64,000 nt of DNA from Streptomyces sp. NRRL S-337 (GCF_000720175.1 NZ_JOIX01000007.1:95723-159722); one strand, 5' to 3'. Positions 51,897 to 61,415 are shown, counted from the stretch's first letter. Numbers and translations are program-made. Notes: a model not told the origin generated them from the letters alone.

Positions 51897-52750
51897 CGGG
51901 ACCCCGTCCCGCCGGACGTACCGGTGCCGGCCGGGCGGAGCAGTTCCGCGGCCGTGTACCGGCCGCTGGGAGCTGCGCCGTCCAGCAGCCGCAGCAGCGC
52001 CGGGACCACCGTCTCCGGCAGCGGCCGGTCCGCGTCGTCGTCCGGGACCGCGGCCGCGTACAGATCGGTCCGCATGTCTCCCGGGTCGACCCACCAGACC
52101 CGCAGCCCCGGCTCCTCCACCGCGAGCACCGCCGACTGCTGGTCCAGCGCCGCCTTGGCCGCTCCGTAGCCGCCCCACGTCGGGTACGCCTCGACGGCCG
52201 CGTCCGAGCTGATGCTGAGGACCGCACCGCCCGGTTGCCTTCCCGGCGCGACATCCGGCTCGCCATAATAGGGCGATTCGGACATATCTCTACCATCTGC
52301 TCCCCCTATATGAGGGGCAGTACCCCTATAAAGGAAATCACCCTCATACGATTCCCAATAGGAGGAGCAGCGCAAAAGCGGCAAAGCAGTCTGAAGCATG
52401 CCCAGGGGTGCCACCACATTCACCTCCAGCGCCCGCCGCAGCCCCTCAAGCGGCAGGTCCGCCAGCCGCACCAGCGGCTCGGCCCCCAGCGCGCTCGCGT
52501 TGTTCACCACCAGATCCAGCCCGCCCAGCTCCCCGGCCGCGGCGACCAGCGCCGTCCGGTGCCCGCCGTCCGCCACGTCCCCCGGCAGCGCCACCACCCG
52601 GCCCCCCGCCCCGGCCAGCGCCCGCGCCGCCTCCGCGAGCGGCCCGGCGGACCGCGCGTCCACCACCAGATCCCAGCCCCGTTCGGCCAGCGCCCCGGCG
52701 AGCGCCCGGCCCAGCCCCTTCGACGCCCCCGTGATGATCGCCACCGGCAT
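51893..52750 (-). CDS. SDR family oxidoreductase with an AT-rich in-frame insert
   Basis: This 285-residue protein has TGASKGLG at residues 7-14, LVVNNASALG at 80-89 and the catalytic segment SISSDAAVEAYPTWGGYGAAKAAL at 179-202 (Ser, Tyr and Lys present). Between residues about 128 and 174, where an ordinary SDR passes straight from its central helix to the next strand, about 46 extra residues occur, rich in Tyr, Ser, Gly and Pro and coded with codons rare in this genome (AGA, ATA, CTT, GGA, TAT). The frame is kept. The gene overlaps queA by 4 bases; the pair is translationally coupled. Function unknown. Confidence 0.8.
   Translation of the reverse strand: MPVAIITGASKGLGRALAGALAERGWDLVVDARSAGPLAEAARALAGAGGRVVALPGDVADGGHRTALVAAAGELGGLDLVVNNASALGAEPLVRLADLPLEGLRRALEVNVVAPLGMLQTALPLLRCSSYWESYEGDFLYRGTAPHIGGADGRDMSESPYYGEPDVAPGRQPGGAVLSISSDAAVEAYPTWGGYGAAKAALDQQSAVLAVEEPGLRVWWVDPGDMRTDLYAAAVPDDDADRPLPETVVPALLRLLDGAAPSGRYTAAELLRPAGTGTSGGTGSR
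52229..52405 (-). other. AT-rich insert inside the SDR gene
   Basis: The DNA at 52229-52405 has many A/T third positions and direct repeats of CCCCTATA (52303-52310 and 52323-52330, period 20), GAGGGG/ACCCCT inverse pairs and AATAGGG-like ends, unlike the flanks with over 70% G+C. It keeps the frame and has no stop. Part of it (about 52370-52405) also recodes normal SDR residues with rare codons. This could be a recombined patch, a small mobile sequence or a signal placed in a coding region. Confidence 0.5.
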
Positions 52751-52936
52751 GATCGCGTCCCCTTCCGCCCGGACCGGCCACCCCGGTCCGCGCCCTCACC
52801 GTAGGAACGCCACCACCCGCCGGGCGTCGGCCGCCGGACCGGCCCCGGCCACGGCATTCGGCCTAGGCCGGTGGTCCTGGTCGCCGGCCGGCGCAGGACC
52901 GATCCGGGTCGTCGACCCCGCCGGTACGGTGAAGCC

Positions 52937-54082
52937 ATGACCAACGGACCGGGAGCCGGGATCCCCGCGGTGAGCACCGCGATCCTGGCCATGAGCAGGC
53001 ATCTTGAGGTGCGCGACGTCCTCAAGACGATCGTGGCCTCGGCCCGCGAACTGCTGGACGCCGAGTACGCCGCCCTGGGAGTGCCCGACGACCACGGCGG
53101 CTTCGCCCAGTTCGTCGTCGACGGCGTCAGCGCCGAGCAGTGGAAGGCCATCGGCCCGCTGCCCCGCCAGCACGGCATCCTCGCCGCGATGCTGCACAAC
53201 GCCACCCCCGAACGGCTCGCCGACGTCCGCCAGGACCCTCGCTTCGGCGGCTGGCCCTCGGCCCACCCGGACATGCGGGACTTCCTCGGCCTGCCGGTCG
53301 CCGACGGGGACGAGATCCTCGGCGCGCTCTTCCTGGCCAACAAGCGCTGCCCCAAGCCGGACGGCGGATGCGGCTTCACCGAGGACGACGAGCGCCTGCT
53401 GGGCATACTCGCCCAGCACGCCGCCATCGCCCTGACCAACGCCCGCCTCTACGAGCGCAGCCGCGAGCTGACCATCGCGGGGGAGCGGGCCCGGCTCGCC
53501 CACGAACTGCACGACGCGGTGTCCCAGAAGCTGTTCTCGCTCCGGCTCACCGCCCAGGCCGCCACCGCCCTCGTCGACCGCGACCCGGTCCGCGCCAAGG
53601 ACGAACTCCACCAGGTCGCCGCGCTCGCCGCCGAGGCCGCCGACGAACTCCGCGCCGCCGTCGTCGAGTTGCGGCCGGCCGCCCTGGACGAGGACGGCCT
53701 GGTCGCCACCCTGCGCTCACAGGCCCAGGTCCTCGACCGCGCCCACTCCTCCCACGTCACCTTCGCCGCCCACGGCGTCCGCGCGCTGCCCGCCGCTCAG
53801 GAGGAGGCCATGCTCCGGGTCGCCCAGGAGGCGCTGCACAACGCCCTGCGGCACTCGGGCGCCGAGCACGTCGAGGTCACCCTCTCCCGGGCCGGCCAGG
53901 GCGCGCTGCTGCGGATCGCCGACGACGGCTGCGGTTTCGACCCCGGCATGGTCCGCCGGGCCGGCCGCCACCTCGGCCTGGTCTCGATGCACGACCGCGC
54001 CGGCGGCGTCGGCGGAACGCTCACCGTGCAGTCGGAGCCCGGCAAGGGCACCGCTGTCGAGATGGAGGTGCCCGGTGGCTGA
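52937..54082 (+). CDS. GAF-domain sensor histidine kinase (NarL/DevS type)
   Basis: The ATG at 52937 gives 381 residues. A GAF domain covers residues about 20-170 (EVRDVLKTIVASARELLDAEYAAL, then DFLGLPVADGDEILGALFLANK). The HisKA_3 phosphorylation motif is ARLAHELHDAVSQ with H192, and the ATPase domain holds VAQEALHNALRHSGA (N-box), DDGCGFDPG (G1) and GLVSMHDRA (G2). It has no membrane segment, so it senses something inside the cell. Its stop lies within the start of the response regulator (8-base overlap). DevS/DosT of mycobacteria are the nearest known layout, but haem ligands were not checked. Confidence 0.92.
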   Translation: MTNGPGAGIPAVSTAILAMSRHLEVRDVLKTIVASARELLDAEYAALGVPDDHGGFAQFVVDGVSAEQWKAIGPLPRQHGILAAMLHNATPERLADVRQDPRFGGWPSAHPDMRDFLGLPVADGDEILGALFLANKRCPKPDGGCGFTEDDERLLGILAQHAAIALTNARLYERSRELTIAGERARLAHELHDAVSQKLFSLRLTAQAATALVDRDPVRAKDELHQVAALAAEAADELRAAVVELRPAALDEDGLVATLRSQAQVLDRAHSSHVTFAAHGVRALPAAQEEAMLRVAQEALHNALRHSGAEHVEVTLSRAGQGALLRIADDGCGFDPGMVRRAGRHLGLVSMHDRAGGVGGTLTVQSEPGKGTAVEMEVPGG

Positions 54083-54722
54083 CACCCGACCGATCCACGT
54101 CCTGCTCGTCGACGACCACCAGGTCGTCCGCCGCGGGCTGCGCACGTTCCTGGAGGTCCAGGACGACATCGAGGTGGTGGGCGAGGCCGCCGACGGGGCC
54201 GAGGGCATCGCCGCCGCCGAGCAACTCCGCCCGGGCGTCGTCCTGATGGACATCAAGATGCCCGGCATGGACGGCATCGAGGCACTCCGCAAGCTCCGCG
54301 AACTGGACAACCCCGCCCGGGTGCTGGTCGTCACCAGCTTCACCGAACAGCGCACCGTCGTCCCGGCCCTGCGCGCCGGAGCCGCCGGCTACGTCTACAA
54401 GGACATCGACCCCGAGGCGCTGGCCGCCGCCATCCGCTCCGTGCACGCCGGCCACGTCCTGCTGCAGCCCGAGGTGGCCGGCGCGCTGCTCTCCCAGGAG
54501 GACGGCAACGGCGGCCAGGGACGCGGGACCTCCCTCACCGACCGCGAGAGCGAGGTCCTCGGGCTGATCGCGGACGGCCGCTCCAACCGCGAGATCGCCC
54601 GCGCGCTGGTGCTCTCCGAGAAGACCGTCAAGACCCATGTCTCCAACATCCTCATGAAGCTCGACCTCGCCGACCGGACCCAGGCGGCACTCTGGGCCGT
54701 ACGGCACGGAATCGGGGCCTGA
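54075..54722 (+). CDS. NarL/FixJ-type response regulator, partner of the GAF kinase
   Basis: This 215-residue protein has the receiver domain with D13, D14 and the phosphorylated D59 (LMDIKMPG), the Thr in VVTSFTEQ and the Lys in VYKDID. The LuxR-type HTH (residues about 150-210) is LTDRESEVLGLIADGRSNRE followed by VLSEKTVKTHVSNIL. The GTG at 54075 overlaps the kinase gene. A gene for chaplin follows on the same strand 220 bases later, but the regulator's target set is unknown. Confidence 0.93.
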   Translation: MADTRPIHVLLVDDHQVVRRGLRTFLEVQDDIEVVGEAADGAEGIAAAEQLRPGVVLMDIKMPGMDGIEALRKLRELDNPARVLVVTSFTEQRTVVPALRAGAAGYVYKDIDPEALAAAIRSVHAGHVLLQPEVAGALLSQEDGNGGQGRGTSLTDRESEVLGLIADGRSNREIARALVLSEKTVKTHVSNILMKLDLADRTQAALWAVRHGIGA

Positions 54723-54942
54723 CCAGGCGCAAAAGCCGCCACGACCGGGCCGGCGGCGGTGCCGGGCCGGGGTCGGACGGTCCTTCGGTACGACAATGCG
54801 TCAACCCGAACGTCGACTGCCGGTCCGAGATTCATACTGTCGTGTAGCCGTAGCCCGTTCGGCGTATCCCTCCTCGTGCCGGGCCGTTGTCCAGAGCAGC
54901 CGTGACGGCTGGTCACGGCAACGGCAACGAGGAGCAAGAGAA

Positions 54943-55185
54943 GTGAAGAACATCAAGCGGGCAGCGGCCGTCACGATGGTGGCGAGCGGTCTCGCCCTCG
55001 CCGGCGCCGGCATCGCCTCCGCCCACACCCCGCAGGCGCAGGGTGCCGCGGTGCAGTCCCCGGGCATCGGCTCGGGCAACCTCGTCCAGGCCCCGGTGAA
55101 GGTTCCGGTGAACGTCTGCGGCAACACCATCTCGGTCGTCGGTCTGCTCAACCCCAGCTTCGGCGACCCCTGCGTCAACTTCTGA
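54943..55185 (+). CDS. Short chaplin, two cysteines
   Basis: The GTG at 54943 after ACGAGGAGCAAGAG gives 80 residues: a signal peptide (about 1-27, ending ASA), then one chaplin domain with GIGSGNLVQAPVKVPVNVCG and VVGLLNPSFGDPC. The two cysteines, in VNVCGN and DPCVNF, form the chaplin disulfide. Short chaplins assemble into amyloid fibres that coat aerial hyphae and spores. A 42-base stretch at 55057-55098 is identical in the fourth copy. Confidence 0.93.
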   Translation: MKNIKRAAAVTMVASGLALAGAGIASAHTPQAQGAAVQSPGIGSGNLVQAPVKVPVNVCGNTISVVGLLNPSFGDPCVNF

Positions 55186-55355
55186 GCGCAGCAAGCGCTT
55201 TGCGCGCGGCCCGCGTGACGATCCCGTCCGCGCGGGCCCACACCGGACCGGCCCCCTCACCGCCGTGAGCGCGCGGCCGGTCCCCCTCCACACCCCGCCA
55301 TGCCCATCAGTGCCGTTCACCGGCCCTGTGCCCCCTCACCGGAGGAATCCCCCGC

Positions 55356-55598
55356 ATGAACACCGCCAAGAAGGCCGCCCTCGTCCTCGCCACCACCGCC
55401 CTCGGCCTGGGTGCCGCCGCCGGCTCCGCGTTCGCCCACGACGCGCACGCGAACGGCGAGGCCAAGAACTCCCCGGGCATCGTCTCCGGCAACCTCGTCC
55501 AGGCCCCGGTGCACGTCCCCGTGAACGCCTGCGGCAACACCGTCTCCGTCGTCGGCATCCTCAACCCGACCTTCGGGAACGTCTGCGAGAACGTCTGA
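55356..55598 (+). CDS. Short chaplin, second copy, two cysteines
   Basis: This 80-residue preprotein starts MNTAKKAALVLATTALGLG with a signal peptide ending AFA near residue 27, then the chaplin domain with GIVSGNLVQAPVHVPVNACG and VVGILNPTFGNVC. Both cysteines are kept (VNACGN, NVCENV). The A/T-rich start and the GGAGG upstream support the ATG. It lies 170 bases after the first chaplin and is probably transcribed separately. Confidence 0.93.
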   Translation: MNTAKKAALVLATTALGLGAAAGSAFAHDAHANGEAKNSPGIVSGNLVQAPVHVPVNACGNTVSVVGILNPTFGNVCENV

Positions 55599-55690
55599 CC
55601 GTCGCCGCACCGGCCCCCTCCGGCCGCGCGGAAGCCGTCCTCACCCCTCTGTTTTCTTTTCTTCTTCCCACCACGCAAGGACCACATCTC

Positions 55691-55936
55691 ATGAACACCG
55701 CCAAGAAGGCCGCCCTCGTCGTCGCCGGTACCGCCCTCGGCCTGGGTGCGGCCGCCGGCTCCGCCTTCGCCACCGACGGTGCGCAGGCCGCCGGTTGCAC
55801 CACCACTTCTCCCGGCATCCTCTCCGGCAACCTCGTCCAGGCGCCCGTGACCGTGCCGGTGAACGTCAACGGCAACAGCGTCAACGTCGTCGGCGTGCTC
55901 AACCCCGCGTTCGGCAACCGCAGCACCAACTTCTGA
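55691..55936 (+). CDS. Short chaplin, third copy, domain cysteines replaced
   Basis: This 81-residue preprotein has the same signal peptide start as the second copy, then GILSGNLVQAPVTVPVNVNG and VVGVLNPAFGNRSTNF. The two cysteines of the chaplin domain are replaced by Asn and Ser; a different cysteine appears in the linker (AAGCTTT). Cysteine-free chaplins such as ChpE of S. coelicolor are known. It cannot form the usual internal disulfide. Confidence 0.9.
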   Translation: MNTAKKAALVVAGTALGLGAAAGSAFATDGAQAAGCTTTSPGILSGNLVQAPVTVPVNVNGNSVNVVGVLNPAFGNRSTNF

Positions 55937-55998
55937 GCCGCCCGCAGCCGCACCCGTCATTGCGGTCCCGTGCCACCACGCAAGGAACTCACCTCACC

Positions 55999-56244
55999 AT
56001 GAACAGCGCCAAGAAGGCCGCCCTCGTCCTCGCCGCCACCGGCTTCGCCCTGACCGCCGCGGCCGGCTCCGCCTTCGCCGCCGGCGGCGCCCAGGCCGAC
56101 GGCAAGGCGACGGTCTCCCCGGGCATCGGCTCGGGCAACCTCGTCCAGGCCCCGGTGCACGTCCCGGTGAACGCCACCGGCAACACCGCCAACGTCATCG
56201 GCGTGCTCAACCCCACGTTCGACAACACGAGCTCGAACAGCTGA
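55999..56244 (+). CDS. Short chaplin, fourth copy, no cysteine
   Basis: This 81-residue preprotein begins MNSAKKAALVLAATGFAL, with a signal peptide ending AFA near residue 28, then GIGSGNLVQAPVHVPVNATG and VIGVLNPTFDNTSSNS. No cysteine remains in the mature part, as in ChpE. A 42-base segment at 56116-56157 is identical to one in the first copy, which suggests recombination among the copies. Confidence 0.9.
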   Translation: MNSAKKAALVLAATGFALTAAAGSAFAAGGAQADGKATVSPGIGSGNLVQAPVHVPVNATGNTANVIGVLNPTFDNTSSNS

Positions 56245-56360
56245 GGTTGTCCGATCTGGGGTGAACAGCTCACCCTGCCCGGGCTGTCCGGCCCAGCTCG
56301 GCAACGGCCCCGTCGTCGACCACACCATGGCCCGGCGGGGCCCGCCCTTTTCCTCCCCCG

Positions 56361-57176
56361 TCAGCCGCCGCGCCGCTCCCGCTCCTCCACGGCGGAGTTG
56401 TACGCCGCGACCTGCGCCCGGCGGGCCGTACGCTCCACCGGACGCAGCGCCTCCGCGCGCGCCGCCATCTCCGACGCGCTCACCGCCGCGCCGTGCTCCG
56501 TACCGTCCCCGCCGGCCGCACGCGCGATGTCGATCAGCGCCCCGACCCGCTGCGCCAGCTCCAACACGCGCACCGCCCGCGGCGGATACCCCGGAGCCAG
56601 CACCTGACGGCCCGCCTCCGCCCGCGCCCGATACGCCGCCAGCGCCGCCTGCGCCACCGGCCCCGCCCCGGCCACGTCCAGCTTCGCGAGCACCTCGGTC
56701 GCCTCCCGCAGCGCCTCCGCCAGCTCCCGCTCCGCCTCGCCCAGCGACGGCACGTCCGCCGGCGGCGCCTCCCGCACCGGCAGACACCGCCAGACCACCT
56801 CGACGTGCACATCGGGCGCCGCCCCGCCCTCCGGGCCGGCCTCGTACGTCTCCGGGACCAGGCCCAGCCCGGCGCCGGTGACGATCACCGCCTCCTCGGC
56901 CTCCAGCGCGCGGGCGTTGAATTCCGGCGGCCCGCACAGCCCCAGCGGATGGCCGGGCACCGGCAGCGCCACCCGCAGCCCCACCGCGCCGAGCGCGCGC
57001 AACCGCCCCAGCGCGAGCGTCAGCCCGACCGGCGCCTCCTCCCCGGGCAGGCCGGCCACGCGGTGCACCGCGTCGTCCTCCGCGATACGGTGCACCGCTT
57101 CATCAGGTGAGACAAGTCCGGCCAAAAGGGCATTTCCCCATGACGCCAGCCGTCCTGAACGAGGTTCCTTGAGCAT
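56361..57176 (-). CDS. Conserved hypothetical protein
   Basis: The ATG at 57176 gives 271 residues. The protein has an Ala/Gly-rich N-terminal domain with GHPLGLCGPPEFNARALEAEEAVI and a mainly helical, Glu/Arg/Ala-rich second half (about residues 150-270), which may form a coiled bundle. I do not recognise it; similar sequences are widespread in streptomycetes to my memory. No signal peptide or membrane helix is seen. It diverges from an ABC ATPase gene, which may share its promoter. Confidence 0.72.
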   Translation of the reverse strand: MLKEPRSGRLASWGNALLAGLVSPDEAVHRIAEDDAVHRVAGLPGEEAPVGLTLALGRLRALGAVGLRVALPVPGHPLGLCGPPEFNARALEAEEAVIVTGAGLGLVPETYEAGPEGGAAPDVHVEVVWRCLPVREAPPADVPSLGEAERELAEALREATEVLAKLDVAGAGPVAQAALAAYRARAEAGRQVLAPGYPPRAVRVLELAQRVGALIDIARAAGGDGTEHGAAVSASEMAARAEALRPVERTARRAQVAAYNSAVEERERRGG

Positions 57177-57284
57177 GGCCCCCAGCCTAGGGAACGGCAC
57201 TGACAACGAGTGGCGTAGGTTTGCAGGGGGGCTGCGCCTACAGGTGCACGCGACGACCGAGATGCAATGGGAGACAACGCGCTC

Positions 57285-58076
<792 letters not shown>

Positions 58077-58150
58077 ACACCCGTCCGCCCGGCCGCCGCT
58101 GACCGATCGCGCCCTGTCCCCGGGCCGCCGTACCGATCTACCATGAGCCC

Positions 58151-58576
58151 GTGGATCCATGGGTGTGGTGGCTGATCGCCGCCGTAGGGCTGGGTATTCC
58201 GCTCGTCGTGACCGCGATGCCCGAATTCGGGATGCTCGCGGCCGGTGCCGTCGCCGGTGCCGTCACCGCAGCGCTCGGTGGCGGCACCGTCGCGCAGTTC
58301 CTCGTGTTCGCCGCCGTGTCCGTCGCGCTCATCGCCGTCGTACGCCCCCTCGCCAACCGCAACCGCCGCCAGAGCCCCCAGCTCGCCTCCGGCATCGACG
58401 CCCTCAAGGGGAAGAGCGCCACGGTCCTGGAGCGGGTCGACGGCGGCGCCGGCGGCCGCATCAAGCTCGCCGGCGAGATCTGGTCCGCCCGCGCCCTCGA
58501 CGCCGAACGGATCTACGAGCCGGGCCAGCAGGTCGACGTCGTCGAGATCGACGGCGCCACCGCCGTCGTCATCTGA
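58151..58576 (+). CDS. NfeD family membrane protein
   Basis: The GTG at 58151 gives 141 residues: two membrane helices (about residues 5-25 and 43-66), then a small OB-fold domain with GKSATVLERVDGGAGGRIKLAGEIWSARALD and the terminal VDVVEIDGATAVVI. Short NfeD proteins of this kind are coded next to SPFH (slipin) proteins and are thought to organise membrane microdomains. The SPFH gene follows 100 bases later. Confidence 0.9.
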   Translation: MDPWVWWLIAAVGLGIPLVVTAMPEFGMLAAGAVAGAVTAALGGGTVAQFLVFAAVSVALIAVVRPLANRNRRQSPQLASGIDALKGKSATVLERVDGGAGGRIKLAGEIWSARALDAERIYEPGQQVDVVEIDGATAVVI

Positions 58577-58677
58577 CCCGAACACGCTGCGCGACGAGCC
58601 ACGACTCTGAAAGACTGATCAACGGCAAGCCGGTCACCGGCCGGCACGGACCAGCAACGAAGGGCACGGGAGCCGCT

Positions 58678-59619
58678 GTGGAACCGATCATCATCGTCCT
58701 GATCATCCTGGTGGTGCTCGTGTTCATCGCACTCATCAAAACGATCCAGGTCATCCCCCAGGCCAGCGCCGCCATCGTCGAACGCTTCGGCCGCTACACC
58801 CGCACCCTCAACGCCGGCCTGAACATCGTCGTCCCGTTCATCGACTCGATCCGCAACCGCATCGACCTCCGCGAGCAGGTCGTGCCGTTCCCGCCGCAGC
58901 CGGTGATCACCCAGGACAACCTCGTCGTGAACATCGACACCGTCATCTACTACCAGGTGACGGACGCCCGCGCGGCCACCTACGAGGTCGCCAGCTACAT
59001 CCAGGCCATCGAGCAGCTCACCGTCACCACCCTCCGCAACATCATCGGCGGCATGGACCTGGAACGGACCCTCACCTCCCGCGAGGAGATCAACGCGGCC
59101 CTGCGCGGCGTCCTCGACGAGGCCACCGGCAAATGGGGCATCCGCGTCAACCGCGTCGAGCTGAAGGCCATCGAGCCGCCGACCTCCATCCAGGACTCGA
59201 TGGAGAAGCAGATGCGCGCCGACCGTGACAAGCGCGCCGCGATCCTCCAGGCCGAGGGTGTCCGGCAGTCCCAGATCCTCACCGCCGAAGGTGAGAAGCA
59301 GTCCTCGATCCTGCGCGCCGAAGGTGAGGCCAAGGCCGCCGCGCTCCGCGCCGAGGGCGAGGCCCAGGCCATCCGGGTGGTCTTCGAGTCCATCCACGCC
59401 GGCGACCCGGACCAGAAGCTGCTCTCCTACCAGTACCTCCAGATGCTCCCGAAGATCGCCGAGGGCGACGCCAACAAGCTCTGGATCGTGCCCAGCGAGA
59501 TCGGCGACGCCCTCAAGGGCCTCGGTGGCGCCCTCGGCAACTTCACCCCGCCGACCGGCGGCGGCTCCATCCCCAAGCCCAGCACCCCGAAGCACGAGAC
59601 GCCCCCCATCGACGACTGA
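58678..59619 (+). CDS. SPFH domain (stomatin/slipin) membrane protein
   Basis: The GTG at 58678 after GGGAG gives 313 residues. An N-terminal hairpin membrane anchor (residues 3-24) leads into the SPFH/band 7 domain: IPQASAAIVERFGRYTRTLN, LREQVVPFPPQPVITQDNL, and the repeated RAEGEAKAAALRAEGEAQAI helices near residue 225. The Pro-rich C-terminus is disordered. These proteins form oligomeric cages at the membrane and work with NfeD. A regulatory or scaffolding role is inferred. Confidence 0.93.
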   Translation: MEPIIIVLIILVVLVFIALIKTIQVIPQASAAIVERFGRYTRTLNAGLNIVVPFIDSIRNRIDLREQVVPFPPQPVITQDNLVVNIDTVIYYQVTDARAATYEVASYIQAIEQLTVTTLRNIIGGMDLERTLTSREEINAALRGVLDEATGKWGIRVNRVELKAIEPPTSIQDSMEKQMRADRDKRAAILQAEGVRQSQILTAEGEKQSSILRAEGEAKAAALRAEGEAQAIRVVFESIHAGDPDQKLLSYQYLQMLPKIAEGDANKLWIVPSEIGDALKGLGGALGNFTPPTGGGSIPKPSTPKHETPPIDD

Positions 59620-59695
59620 GCCCGTCTCCGCCGCCGCCCGCGCCCCTGGTGCATGATCGGGCAGGACCACACCGAGCATGCACGGGGGAGCCAGC

Positions 59696-60463
59696 ATGAC
59701 CCTTTGGGAAGCCGCCGCCGTCCTCGCCGCCGGCGTCGGCGCCGGCACGATCAACACCATCGTCGGGTCCGGGACCCTGATCACCTTCCCGGTGCTGCTC
59801 GCCCTCGGACTGCCGCCCGTCACGGCCAACGTCTCCAACACCCTGGGCCTGGTGCCCGGCTCGCTCAGCGGCGCCTTCGGCTACCGCCGCGAACTCTCCG
59901 GCCAGCGCCGCCGCCTGCTCCGCTTCGGGCTCGCCGCCCTCCTCGGCGGCCTCGGCGGCGCGATCCTCCTGCTGGCCCTGCCACCGGAGGCGTTCGCCAT
60001 AGTGGTCCCCGCGCTGATCGCGGTCGCCCTCGTCCTCGTCGTCGCCCAGCCCCGGCTCTCCGCCCGGCTCCGCGCCCGCCGCGCGCGGAGCGGCACCGCC
60101 GCCCACCCCGACGGCGGCCCCGTCCTGCTCCTCGGACTGCTGCTCGCCAGCGTCTACGGCGGCTACTTCGGCGCGGCCCAGGGCGTGCTCTACATGTCCC
60201 TCATGGGCCTGCTGCTCGACGACGACCTCCAGCGCCTCAACGCCCTCAAGAACGTCCTCGTCGGCGGCGTCAACGGCGTCGCGGCGGTCTTCTTCCTCTT
60301 CGTCGCCCACTTCGACTGGACCGCCGTCGCCCTGATCGCCGTCGGCTCCACCCTCGGCGGCCTGCTCGGCGCCAGGATCGGCCGACGACTGCCGCCGACC
60401 GCCCTGCGCGCGGTCATCGTCCTGGTCGGCCTGGCGGCCATCGCCCATCTCCTGCTCAACTAG
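59696..60463 (+). CDS. TauE/SafE family exporter
   Basis: The ATG at 59696 with GGGGGAG gives 255 residues (59678 is an alternative). Eight hydrophobic helices are visible, with GTINTIVGSGTLITFPVLL at the start and VYGGYFGAAQGVLYMSL in the second half, the two repeats of the TauE/SafE family. Members export sulfonates, sulfite or organic acids. Nothing in the surroundings names the substrate. Confidence 0.88.
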   Translation: MTLWEAAAVLAAGVGAGTINTIVGSGTLITFPVLLALGLPPVTANVSNTLGLVPGSLSGAFGYRRELSGQRRRLLRFGLAALLGGLGGAILLLALPPEAFAIVVPALIAVALVLVVAQPRLSARLRARRARSGTAAHPDGGPVLLLGLLLASVYGGYFGAAQGVLYMSLMGLLLDDDLQRLNALKNVLVGGVNGVAAVFFLFVAHFDWTAVALIAVGSTLGGLLGARIGRRLPPTALRAVIVLVGLAAIAHLLLN

Positions 60464-60498
60464 CGGGAGTTGGGCAAGGGCCGCCGCCCCGGACGGCG

Positions 60499-61002
60499 CT
60501 ACGCCGGCAGCGCCAGCCACTCCGGCAGACCGTCCCGCACCGACACCCCCAGCGTCGACAGCAGCGCATCCGCCGGCGTCGGCTCGAACGGCCGCCGCAG
60601 CAGCTGCATCCCCGCCTGCTCGGGCGTACGGTCCGCTTTGCGGTGATTGTCCTCCGCGCACGAGGCGACGGTATTCAGCCAGGTGTCCCCACCACCGTGC
60701 GACCGCGGCACGACGTGGTCCACGGTCGTCGCCCGCCGCCCGCAGTACGCACACCGGTGCTGGTCACGCACCAGCACCCCGCGCCGCGACCATGGCGCCC
60801 GTCTTCGGAACGGCACCCGTACGTACCTGCTCAGCCGGATCACCTGCGGCACCGGTACGTCCACCGAGGCGGCCCGGACGCGCATCCCGGGGTGGGCGTG
60901 CTCGACGACCGCCTTGTCCTGCATGACCAGCACCACCGCGCGCCGCAGCGACACCGTCGCCAGCGGCTCGAAGCTCGCATTCAGCACCAGCGTCTCGCGC
61001 AT
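60499..61002 (-). CDS. HNH endonuclease family protein
   Basis: The ATG at 61002 follows GGGAGG and gives 167 residues. The HNH motif is CAYCGRRATTVDHVVPRSHGG followed by NTVASCAEDNHRKAD, with the zinc-binding cysteine pairs CAYC and the histidines. The first 60 residues (MRETLVLNASFEPLATVSLRRA) are typical of a widespread actinobacterial group of small HNH proteins. There is no partner methylase, so it is not an obvious restriction enzyme. Confidence 0.88.
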   Translation of the reverse strand: MRETLVLNASFEPLATVSLRRAVVLVMQDKAVVEHAHPGMRVRAASVDVPVPQVIRLSRYVRVPFRRRAPWSRRGVLVRDQHRCAYCGRRATTVDHVVPRSHGGGDTWLNTVASCAEDNHRKADRTPEQAGMQLLRRPFEPTPADALLSTLGVSVRDGLPEWLALPA

Positions 61003-61415
61003 CCCGTCCACCTCCCGGACCCGCTCCGCCCCCGCGGCGAAGTTGCTCCACTGTGCAGCGGCAGGTATTCCCCGAACAACGCAATTTCCGCATGCCACAA
61101 GGGAAATGGCGGACGAGCACGAGATGAAGACCGGGTGATCCGGCGACGGCGCACACAGGAGACCGCACGGACCGCGACCGGCCGAAAAGAGTGCGCTCCG
61201 GGTCCCGCCCCCGTGAAACACGCGGGACCCGGAGCGAACGGCAGCCGACGAGGACGCCCGACCCGAGGCCGGGCTCCGACAAGCAGCGGGCGACACACCT
61301 GCGCCCCGCCGCTCCCGCCACTGCGGTACCGACTGCCCGACGCCCTGATGAGGGGCGGCGGCACAGGTACCACTCTGCGTGCCGGAAGCGCCGGGGCGCA
61401 ACGGAATTACGGTGC
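61003..61415. other. Gap with a hairpin, no gene seen
   Basis: The region contains the HNH promoter near 61020-61100 (AT-richer, with ATTTCCGCATG) and a perfect 14-bp hairpin at 61195-61235. No reading frame with convincing codon usage was found. Confidence 0.5.
61195..61235 (-). terminator. Terminator after the PEBP-like gene
   Basis: GCTCCGGGTCCCGC (61195-61208) and GCGGGACCCGGAGC (61222-61235) pair perfectly. On the minus strand the stem is followed by GCACTCTTTTCGG, a weak U-tract, so it ends transcripts from the right. Confidence 0.65.

Noticed and set aside
52261..52380. Insertion sequence or intron in the SDR gene
   Set aside because: No transposase, no clear target duplication and no splice or group I/II signature; only composition and repeats support a transferred piece.
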